From Epiperipatus broadwayi (taxonomy: Eukaryota > Onychophora > Udeonychophora > Euonychophora > Peripatidae): a stretch of 64,000 nt of DNA. Below the pieces are notes generated by a model. That model searched no databases and was not told the DNA's origin. It saw nothing but the letters and a program-made list of their open reading frames with translations. The position numbers and the translations under genes were made by a program. Positions 47,561 through 57,497 of this stretch are shown here, piece after piece (positions within the stretch are counted from its first letter, which is position 1; each line of letters begins with the position of its first letter). Where the stretch lies: NCBI GenBank assembly GCA_028023455.1, contig JAQFVV010000013.1:436001-500000 (forward strand). Reading direction: 5' to 3'.

Positions 47561-47761
47561 TTTAACAATAATAATAATAATAATTTAATAGTTTAATATT
47601 TTATCAAATAATGTCAGATTTTTTTTTAGCTAGTTGCCCATATCCAAACCAATAGAATCAACCACTACTGATCAGTAAATATAAATCTTCTTATTCTTAT
47701 GTGGAGAATAAATATCACATGATCACTATTTCTTATGCTTGCTTATAACTGTTATTAAAAC

Positions 47762-47910
47762 AGGAAAAACTCTCCATACAATATTGCCACTAGTCTGGGG
47801 ATATTGGATGAGTAGGCACTAGATGAGGATTTTATGCACAAGCTTTCTGGCATCCATTGATTACTCTGGCTTGCACTGAGTGCTGTATGGAGAGTTTTGC
47901 TTGTTTTATA
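47762..47910. mobile_element. Foldback MITE, family F1, deleted copy
   Basis: The ends AAAACTCTCCATAC and GTATGGAGAGTTTT are exact complements. Only one arm's interior remains (CTAGTCTGGGGATATTGGAT, GAGTAGGCACTAGATGAGGA, ATTACTCTGGCTTGCACTGA), so most of one arm was lost. Confidence 0.75.
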
Positions 47911-49346
47911 TGTAAAATAAGAGAAATGAAATGAAAAATATTAGTTAATGGGGTGATTGTCTATATACTGATGAAAATAAATATTTGTAACATAATATAA
48001 TTTAATAATAATAGACTAATAGTTTAGTAGTCAAAAAGCTTGACCACTGGGGTCAAGGCTCTTGAGCTTTAGAGTCTGTCACTGCACTAAATTGAACAGG
48101 GTCATATAAGCTTTATTATTGGTGATGGAAGTATTTTTAACAAATAGCAAATGGTTTACTTTTATCTGGATTAATAAAAAATGAACGAGTTATATCTCAA
48201 AAACACAAAGATTGGTAAATACAATCAGCATTTGACTTAATAATTTTAAATTTATTACAATTTAATGTAGGAAGTGACAAGATATGTACTCACATTTTTA
48301 ACAAGAAAGAGAAATTTTAATTGCATCTAATGTATCACAAATGGAGAAAATAGTTAAGAATTGAACTGATAAATAGTTATACTTAATACATCATTTCAAG
48401 TTTTAAATTGTCCAAAATGTCTTCTTTATAAAATATGTAATATTGGTGAACTTTATATAAAATTGATAACAAATAACTCAATTTAAAGTAAAATGTATTT
48501 GCATTTTTTAAATATCATGTGGTAATCGGAAGTAGTTTGGTGATACAAATAAGTTTAACTGAACTTAAAGGTCTCTATTGCCACTTTTATAAAAAGCTGA
48601 TCAATATTAATTTTGATTAAGTTTATATTTGGATTTAAAGATAATCTCTAGCTAAAAAGGATTAGTGATAATTATTAAAGAATTCATCTAAAGAGAATGT
48701 TGTCAAATGTTTGAGTGCAAGAAATTTAATACTTGTAGATTAAATCACCGTAATGAAATCCTGAACAAAAATGAAGATGTGAGAGATCGTGACCTGAACT
48801 AATTGAAGAGTGTTGTTTCAGCCAGAAATTGATCTTGAGAGTCATTTATCTTTTTCAGATGTTTTTATTTATGTATTTGAAGTATATGTGATGGAAAAAA
48901 AAAGTTTTAAATATATTCAATTTCTGTTATGGTAAATTTTCCAAAAGCAATATTTCACATGTCAGGATAGCGGAGGAATGACTATGCACGATTAACAATT
49001 TAATTTTACGAAATACCACCAATAAAGGCAATCAATACAATTTTTAAAAATTCAAAAGATGCTTTATATATTGTACTTGAAGAAACAATTTACTTAAAAC
49101 AATACGAATATAAAAAGAACATTGTAGAATTAGACTACTTAGGATGATAGTTATTGAAATTGAATTTATAAAGAAGTGATGAAGTAGTTTATTAATTGAA
49201 TGTCTCTGCATCATTTTGAATTAGATATACTATAAATTAATTGAGATCTTAAATGGTATATCAATTTTCTCTTGAAATATCAACCAGCTGTTCACAACTA
49301 AGAACCCTGAATTGAAATATTTTTGTAAATCCAATGAAGAATGTAT
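47911..49346. other. No gene seen
   Basis: AT-rich. A faint tRNA-like SINE remnant lies near 48005-48115 (GGGGTCAAGGCTCTTGAGCT). Nothing else stands out up to the start of the long direct repeat. Confidence 0.45.
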
Positions 49347-51517
49347 TGTAATGGTCAAATATGCACATTCGCATAACAAAACCTAGAACTTTAGTAAATC
49401 ATCCCAAGGCTGACCAGAATATGGTGGTGCAACCACAGGTCTGATATAGCCCTAGTTCCTTCACTATTTCTCAAAGATTTACCACCTTGCGAATGACACA
49501 TATGAGGCCACAGCAGTATTCTCCATCACGTTTTGGCATTAGAACAACAGTAGAGCAAAAGACTGGGAGAAAAATTGACATTCTACCTAGTATAGCTATA
49601 TAGATATCTGTGGCTAGTATATGATTTTTAAACAATGAAATGATTTTAATAACTCATAATAAAATAATTACTAAATGATGGAATGATTATGAGTCAGTGA
49701 GCAAGACTAAGACATGAAACAAAGTTAAAATTAAAACAAATTTAATAAAGTTAAATTTTGAAATAATAATTAAAAACAATATTACAATATCTAGGTGTTT
49801 GATGTCACGCGCCCGGTGATTAAGGAATGTTTACATTAAGTTTGGGTTCACACGCAAGTGATAGTTTTAGATATATATTTCTTTATGGCTGAGTTTTACA
49901 CAACTTGGTCTACATATATAGGTGGTATGTGAAATCACTCGCAGGTGGTATGTGAAATCACTCGCAGGTGATATTAAGTTTCTAGTTACAAATTATCGGA
50001 TTTCTTACATATACATGTGCTTATCACTAGTAGGTGATAATTTAATATTTAGGCACTTCCGGTTTATATATAGCATTTTAATTATTAACAGATGATTGTA
50101 GTTTGTAGGGTACAAATATTTAATTTACTTAGCTATATATATATGAATCACTCACAGGTGATGAAATTATAGTACAATTGAATTGACCTTTTCATGAGCT
50201 TTAATATTAATTTTATGATCTAATGAATTTGCTTATGATTATCTATGCCTAGTTTATGCTATATAATAGGAGCTAGATTTGCTTTATAGTTAGCAGAAGT
50301 GAACATAAAGATTTATAAAGAATATTGCACTTATACTAGCGCGAATAATTAATATATTCTCTATATAGCTAATATACATTTTAAATTGGATTTGAATTCA
50401 GATCAAAGCTGAAAATAACAATTATAATGGAGGGATGAACTGATTATTGGCAGCCAGACTTCAGATACTATGGCGTATGGAAAACATACAATTCTGAGTG
50501 TTTTGCAGCTCTTATATGTGCCTTATTCACGGGATTTTTATCAAGTAATGGTTTTCTTTGACCGAACTCATTGCTGTGAAATAGGAGGCCTTTAGTCCGG
50601 ATGATCGAGCAATTTATTTAAGTGGAAGTCTCATGCTCCATTTCTAAGGATGCAGAATAGGGAGGTTTGAACCCGTCCACCATCTGAAGAAGATAATTGC
50701 ATGAACTAAGAGTATTGGTGTAGCCCTAACACATATGCCCAGTAAAGAATACAGCAATAAGTGAGTACACCATAGCGTTTCTTAAGGACACATATGCACC
50801 GCCGATGACATTATCATATAATAAAAATTTAAGATGGTAAATAATAATTTTCTTCATGAAATTACCCTGTATCATTTCATATGATGGTATTTATAATTAT
50901 ACTATTAAGGAAAACTTATGAATCCAAGTTATAAAGCTATCTATATAGGCTTTTATTTCTCAAAGGAGGATTACAGCATATGGAGGGAAATTACAATATA
51001 GAATTATAGATTTATGCTGCATTTTATCACTTCAACTGAATATTGGTTTAATATTATATTTAAAAGCAAATCTATCTCAGAATAACTGTAAGCTTGTAAT
51101 TATATCTCAATTAAGATATTTTATCCATTTCAAAACAGAGCTTTAGTTTGTGTGTCAATATATGCAAAGATACATATATATACGTGAGAATCTATCTTTG
51201 CTTCTCACTAATGATTTAATTACGAATAAAACTTGGTTTGATTTAATTATGAATAAAACTCAGTTTTGGTTACATATGGCATAAACAATAACACAATTAA
51301 AATAATAAGATTTGGCATAGACATAAATAAAAGAAATGCATATTTAAAATAAGATAAGATTTCATGTAAGTGAAATCAGGAATTTGGGTTTGTTTTAGAA
51401 TGAAACCTATATGATATTTGGTGAAATTTGATTGATTTAGTTTATGATATCTTGAAGTTGATTAGAAAATTAATGAGGGAAAATATTATCGTTAACTTAA
51501 AATATATAAAATAGCTT
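49347..51517 (+). repeat. Long direct repeat, copy 1 (LTR-like block)
   Basis: This 2.17-kb block is repeated in the same orientation at 61884-64000 with scattered substitutions and small indels; long stretches look about 90-95% alike by eye. Homology starts abruptly at TGTAATGGTCAAATATG in both copies, with unrelated sequence to the left. Within it lies a series of short inverted repeats of the form ATCACTCGCAGGTGAT (49804, 49934, 49957, 50023, 50147). It has no protein frame of note. The TG start is compatible with a long terminal repeat. A dispersed or segmental duplication is the alternative. The right limit is unknown because copy 2 runs off the window. Confidence 0.85.
49804..50162. repeat. 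Cluster of 16-bp palindromic motifs
   Basis: Clear copies of ATCACtcgcagGTGAT, an inverted repeat of 5-bp arms with a 6-base loop, lie at 49957-49972, 50023-50038 and 50147-50162. A shorter copy is at 49934-49947, and decayed relatives are at 49804, 49850 and 50080. A 23-bp direct duplication (GGTGGTATGTGAAATCACTC...) creates the 49934/49957 pair. Copy 2 keeps the motif at 62471, 62537 and 62658. Confidence 0.7.
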
Positions 51518-53260
51518 ATAGATTTAACTATTATTTTAAAATATATCATTTAAATTATATGTAATAAAATTCATAGTAAGCATTAAATTTAATTAGATTT
51601 AATTATATTAAACTAAATACATAAAACCAAATCAATCATAATTATGTTCGATAAGTAAACCAATACATAAAATCAAGTCAATAAATGAAATATGTTTTCA
51701 ATGCAAATAACTCAGATTTTGAAATAATAATATATAAATCAATCAGTCAATGAATTATTTAATGAATCATAAAAATAAATGAGTTTATAAATCAGGTTAA
51801 ATAAGTTTGTAAATCAGGCAAGATTTTAGGGTTTAAAATAAAGTTATTAAATCATTTATAGTTTAGGCAAGATTTTAGGATTAAAACAAAACAAAAATTT
51901 ACATTTAGAAGTAAGTTTAGTTTACATTATTATTATGGCAATTGACTTAGATTAAGCTAGCATTTTAGAGTTGAGTTTAGTTGAAAGCTTTAGAATTGAA
52001 GGAGTATTTACCATTTTCTTCTCTTTTCTATACTGGCAAGTTATTTTTTCATCGTGGGACCTCTTTAGGTGTTACGGTTGTTACTGCATTTCTTCCCGCA
52101 TTAGGCAGCTTCTCACCAGAGGTAGAAGGCAAGATTTTAGGCCTTTACCTCAACATGATCATCATCAACTGATTATAATCTTAGAGAGTGTCCGAGTGTG
52201 TTTAAAGATGGATGCTACAGTTTATATACCAGCATAACCCCTCTCTCCTTCATTATATTATTTTTAGATTTGCCTTTCTAGTTTACTCGCTGTTTCTAAA
52301 ATTCAGTGGAATCCCACTGTGATTATTTTTCACTTAGGTCAATTTTAACCTGAGTGACATGCGGTAATATTCAGTTTTCCCCAATCCAAATCTAATTTTA
52401 ACTTTAATTAAAATTGGGTCAATTTTCAGCAAGCAGGATTAACTTTTGTGGCATCACTATTACTAGAAAAACAAATCTAAAATTATGGAAACACATTTTG
52501 TTATATATGTAACTCAACCGTTTAATTTAGCGATATATGCAGAATTATATAATTTCAAATATTATTAATTTAATAAATATTTTAAAATAAAGAAATTTTT
52601 AATGTTTTAAATTCTGTTAACATTATTCTTCTAGCATATATGTAGTCTTGAGTTACATATACAAGTCATTTTTCCTTTAATTATTATTAGAAATATATAT
52701 GTGTGCATTTATAGAGGTTTACGTATATAAATGCAATTTTCTTTCTATATGTAGATATATATGCACCCAGACATGGTTAATGTATTGAGGTTTAAATTTA
52801 GCCAGGTTTTTATGATAATATTAGCAGGATATATGAGAATTTGGTGGCTATTACATATAAAAGAATACTACTATAGAATATAGTAGGTGAAACAGTTGGG
52901 TTGTAAAAGCTGACTGTTTCATATTCTCAAACTCACAGGAAATTTATGAATTTTTAATACTTTGATGCTTTTACTTCGGGTATTAAAGTAAATTTCTGTT
53001 AAAGAAGGCAAAAAATTTTTTTTTACTTTATCCCTCATTTAATTTAACACTTCCAATGAACCCTGCCTATTCTTGCAACCCTATCTAGTGAGATCATACA
53101 TCCCACCACCATCTACATATATATGCACGATAAACAAAACAAGCAAAACTATATTCTACTAATTCTACCTAAATTAACTAAATATACTTATAACTACTGA
53201 TTCCCAAACATCCTAGATTCCTAAGTAGGATCTACAGTCCTAATTAGCACTCTACATGAT
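51518..53260. other. Unassigned region inside the direct-repeat pair
   Basis: It starts as AT-rich sequence, then becomes less AT-rich at 51980-52250. Overlapping plus-strand frames there (51971-52237) show no recognised motif. It contains CCAATCCAAATCTAATTTTA-type stretches and an ATATGTAACTCAA / TTGAGTTACATAT inverted pair (about 52505 and 52652). This may be the continuation of the repeat or the start of the interior; without the rest of copy 2 this cannot be told. Confidence 0.4.
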
Positions 53261-53711
53261 TTATATGTATTTTCGTTTAAATTTTAATCTCTCCCAGTAT
53301 GTCCTATTATCTATACTGCTCTTTCTCTTGAATCTTGTTCCCTTCCAGTATGTCTTATTACCTATCTCTTCATAACATTCACTTTTTTCTTTTACTAATT
53401 CGAAAACTGGCAGTTTCCATCTCCTTCTGTCTTCTTTCATGCCTCTTCTTTTAATATTTGACCTCTCCCTCTTTAACTTGCTATTCATTCCTACCTATTC
53501 CCTTCTTTTTTCTACTAATTCGAGGGCTGGCAGTGTTCATCACTCTTTGTCTTCTTTCTTGCCCCTTTGGCTTAGCTTTCTCCATTTAGCTTTTCGTTCT
53601 TCTTTCAGCTCGATTGTGACCCACTTAACTTTAACCTTCCAGTTTACTCTTCTCCCTTTACTTATTTCGGATCCCCACACTTTGTACTGTTTGTTACATT
53701 CTTGTTTCTGT

Positions 53712-53797
53712 CTATTATTGTCTATTTTGATGAATGCTATCTATTTCTATAGGACTATTATTGTCTATTTTGATGAATGCTATCTATTTCTATAGGA
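53712..53797. repeat. 43-bp perfect tandem duplication
   Basis: A unit starting CTATTATTGTCTATTTTGAT and ending TATAGGA occurs at 53712-53754 and 53755-53797. It lies inside the decayed charged-protein frame. Confidence 0.85.
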
Positions 53798-54814
53798 GTT
53801 TTTTTCTTTATTTTCTTTTGCCAGTTTTAACCCATCTCGATACATTTTGTCATCTATCTCTATGTTGCTTTCCTTTACATCTATTTTCCCATTTATATCT
53901 CTCTATAACCTTCTTGTTTATTTTCTAGCTCCTTGTCTATTCTTAGATCAGGCTCCCTAACTATATCTTCCCCCTGCTCAGATAGATCTCTATTTTCTTT
54001 AACTTCTTGGTGAAGCTTTATAACTTTACCTACTAGTCTTATTTTAACCTTTATTCTTGCTTTTTCTATTTCCTTTGTTGGGATATTTTCTATTGTCATG
54101 ATTATTTCTGTAATGAGTTTTTCTTCTTCAATTATTTCCAAATCAACCTTTAATCTTTCTGACCCATCATCCGCAGCCTCCAGCTTTCGTGCTTTCTTCA
54201 ATGGCTCATTAACTTTAAGCTTGATGGGCATCATATCTTCCTTACTCCCCTGAATTACTTCAATGATTTCATCCTCCATAATGTTCTTTTTCTCACTCAC
54301 AATTTCTGCCTCCATTCTTTTTAAAGCACTTGGCTCCACCTTTTCTTTCACCCTTTTAATTCATTCCTTTCTTCTTGTATTTTCTATTTCTATAATTTTT
54401 ATCTCCATAATTGCTAATGTCTCTGCCTCATTCTGTCCAAGTACAGTTCCTTTTTGACTGTGAAACTTTTGCTAGTTACTAGTTTTTCTGATGATGGACC
54501 CCTACTTTCAGTAATAGCTTCAATCACTTTCTTCCTCTCCATCTCAATTTCTACTGTTGCTTTCTTTGATCTATCTGTTTTCTTAACCTGTTCTAACTCA
54601 GCACTAAATTTTGGTTCTTCTGTCTTATTCATTTCTTTTTCCACTATATTGCTGTTATCTGTGACAGACTTGGCAGATTCAATGCCTTCATTTCTTATTG
54701 TAATTTTTATCTCTTTCTTGGCTGAAGGGTTGCAATTCCTTTTTCCCTACATGACTTTATTTTCATCCCATTTCTTGCTCCCTCTACTTTATTAACCCTC
54801 TGTTCCAAATCTTG

Positions 54815-55015
54815 TACCTTTCTATCATTTTCTTCTCTATCCTTTCTGTCCTTTTCTTCTCTATCTTTTCTATCATTTTCCTCCCTATCCTTTCTCACCT
54901 TTTCTTCTCTATCCTTTTTCTCCTTTTCTTCTCTATTCTTTCTCTCCTTTTCTTCCCCATCCTTTCTCTTTTTTCTTCTCTATACTTTCTCTCCTTTTCT
55001 TTCCTTTCCTCTTTC
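54815..55015. repeat. Pyrimidine-rich coding minisatellite
   Basis: Units of about 24 bases (TTTTCTTCTCTATCCTTTCT and variants) encode the minus-strand octapeptide DREEKDRK / DREENDRK. Similar but less regular CT-rich sequence continues to about 55130. Confidence 0.75.
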
Positions 55016-55521
55016 TTTTTTTCTTCCCTTTCCTTTCTTTCCATTTCTTCTCTGTCCTTCCTTTCCTTTTCTTCTCGGTTCTTCCTTTTCTTTTCTTCCC
55101 TTTCCTCTTGCTCTTTTCTTTTTCCTCCTTCCTTGCCTGATCCTCTATATCCCTAATTTGCTTTCAAAAACCTTCTTCTACATTCAGAATCCCCTTCCTG
55201 TAATCTTCTTCAGAATCTAAAATTTTAAGCTCTAAATTTTTCTTTTTTTATATATCCTCTTTATATAAATTCTCCCTGTACCACGATGCCACATCCTCCT
55301 CTCAACATTGTTGTTTCTTTGTGAATTCCTTTTTTCTTTTTGTATTCAGCCTCATCGATGGTGTCTTTATTTACCATCCACTTTACAAATGCATCCCACC
55401 TTCTCTGTCCTGCTTTTTCCTGTCATTCTCTCACAATTGCCCTATACTCTCTTATTAGTTCCTCTATACCTTCGTTGGCTTCCCTTATCCTTTCGACTAC
55501 CTCTTTCACATTACTTTCCAT

Positions 55522-55835
55522 TATTAAATTTTATACTGCTTTCCCCAACAAGTCTACCTAAGCTTCTTTCTACCACCCTATTTTATCTTATATCTAGAAG
55601 CCCTTAACTTAATTACTACTTTTACAATTAACTTTGTTCAGCATTTTATATTTCCCTTCAATACTAACATATAACAGAATAAAAAGAAAACATCTAATTT
55701 AGAATGTATTTAAAATGCAACTCACCATCCATCCTGCTTCTGCATACTTTATTCTCCATTCTTGGTTTGTCTAATTTTATTATTATAATTATTATTTAAT
55801 ATCAATAATTATGCGCTTATAATGCTCGTTAAGGA
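55522..55835. other. No gene seen
   Basis: The short interval between the putative start of the charged protein and the microsatellite-bearing repeat units contains nothing recognisable. Confidence 0.5.
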
Positions 55836-56524
<689 letters not shown>

Positions 56525-56579
56525 CGGTTTTCTAGTGTAAAGACGTGTTTACTTGTTCTCTTGATTTTTTAAATTTTTA

Positions 56580-57485
56580 ATGATGGATTCATGTTCTATT
56601 TGTAAAGAACTTTTACCAAAAAATGGTAATTTCGTATCCTGCTTTGGTTGTACGTCCGGTATGCACTTTGAATGTGCATCGTTGAGTGATACTACTTACC
56701 GAAGAATGTCTATAAAAAAGAAGCAAGAATGGAGGTGTGCTGCTTGTAGAGTTAGTTTTTCTAAGGCTAGTGATGTTTTGGATTCATCTATGACTGCTAA
56801 AAATTCACCTGATTTAATTTTGGAGGATATTTTGGATAAATTAAAATTATTGCCGGTGATTCACAACATAATTTCAGAGTTATCTCAAACAGTTGCTAAT
56901 TTGCGGACAGAAGTTATTTCTTTGCGTGAAAATGTGGATCGGAATAATCAAGAAATAATTCGTCTTTCTAATTCTTGTACTTCAAATGAGAATGAGATTT
57001 TGTTATTGAAAGATAAATTACATTCTATGGAACGATTTAATCTGGATCATGAAATTGAAATACAGGGTTTGCCTTGTCAAGAAAATGAAAATTTGCCGTT
57101 AATTTTAACTAACGTGGCGGACAAGCTCGGTGTTACAGATGTCGCTGTAGATTTGGAAAACGTTTTTCGTACAAAAAATAAATCAGGAGCTCCAGGTTTT
57201 GTTGTAGCTCGTTTTAAATCACGAAATTCTGCCATACAGTTTTTAATAAATAAAAAATCTGTTTTAACAGTTTCTCAAATTTTGCCTGGGGTTAATAATA
57301 ACAAACGTATTTATATTAATCAGCGTTTGACTCCATTCAATAGAAGGCTTTTATGGTTGGCGAAACAGAAGTTACGTTCTGGTCAAGGTTTTGCATTCAT
57401 TCATAATGGATCAGTGTATGTGAGAAAAGATTATAATTCTCCTCGTGTTTTAATTAGAAATGAAAGTGATTTGGAGTCATTCTGA
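56580..57485 (+). CDS. LINE ORF1 protein: PHD finger, coiled coil, FP-like C-terminal domain
   Basis: The intact 301-residue product is the RNA-binding/chaperone partner expected to package LINE RNA. A PHD-type C4HC3 zinc finger is visible: Cys5, Cys8, Cys21, Cys24, His29, Cys32, Cys53, Cys56, with the usual Trp51 two residues before Cys53. Residues about 95-160 are rich in Leu, Glu and Asn with heptad-like spacing (LRTEVISLRENVDRNNQEII), consistent with a coiled coil for trimer or dimer formation. The C-terminal part (about 160-290; EIEIQGLPCQENENLPLIL, VFRTKNKSGAPGFVVARF, RIYINQRLTPFNRRLLWLAK) resembles the baculovirus FP-protein-like domain found in ORF1 proteins of arthropod LINEs. The adjacent Met codons at 56580 and 56583 are the natural start. 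Stop at 57483-57485, 12 bases before ORF2. Confidence 0.9.
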   Translation: MMDSCSICKELLPKNGNFVSCFGCTSGMHFECASLSDTTYRRMSIKKKQEWRCAACRVSFSKASDVLDSSMTAKNSPDLILEDILDKLKLLPVIHNIISELSQTVANLRTEVISLRENVDRNNQEIIRLSNSCTSNENEILLLKDKLHSMERFNLDHEIEIQGLPCQENENLPLILTNVADKLGVTDVAVDLENVFRTKNKSGAPGFVVARFKSRNSAIQFLINKKSVLTVSQILPGVNNNKRIYINQRLTPFNRRLLWLAKQKLRSGQGFAFIHNGSVYVRKDYNSPRVLIRNESDLESF

Positions 57486-57497
57486 AATTTATTTATT

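Larger units (their letters stand above)
44612..47566 (-). mobile_element. Jockey/CR1-like LINE, 5'-truncated
   Basis: On the minus strand, this copy starts inside the endonuclease gene at about 47566, next to a short (AAT)n tract (about 47566-47584). It then carries the endonuclease remainder and reverse transcriptase with one frame change near 46585. After a roughly 320-base AT-rich 3' region it ends AATAAATGAATTGAATTAAA, TTGAATT and an (ATT)n tail. Its 3' terminal words match those of the LINE at 56.5-60.5 kb although the proteins differ, so the two belong to related families. No RNase H domain is seen. Confidence 0.88.
53261..55521 (-). pseudogene. Decayed gene for a Glu/Lys/Arg-rich coiled-coil-like protein
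   Basis: The plus strand is strikingly pyrimidine-rich, and the minus strand encodes fragments of one charged protein. A likely start at 55521-55519 gives MESNVKEVVERIREANEGIE, then ELIREYRAIVRE, WDAFVKWMVNKDTIDEAEYK and EEDVASWYREN. Next come EKR-rich tracts, an 8-residue repeat (DREEKDRK and variants, about 54890-54815), KVQDLEQRVNKVEGARNGMK, a 152-codon segment (54351-53893) and a Trp-containing C-terminal part with two versions of a KLPVFELVKEK-like block. At least five stops or frame changes interrupt it. Heptad-like charge spacing suggests coiled coil. A Gag-like structural protein of a retroelement is possible, but I see no zinc knuckle, protease or polymerase. Confidence 0.55.

Noticed and set aside
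51971-52237. 88-codon plus-strand frame in less AT-rich DNA
   Set aside because: A second long frame overlaps it in another phase, neither has a recognisable motif, and no splice or promoter signal supports a gene.
53439-55607. Plus-strand Phe/Leu/Ser-rich open frames resembling membrane proteins
   Set aside because: They are mirror images of the charged minus-strand protein in pyrimidine-rich DNA; the minus-strand reading is the coherent one.
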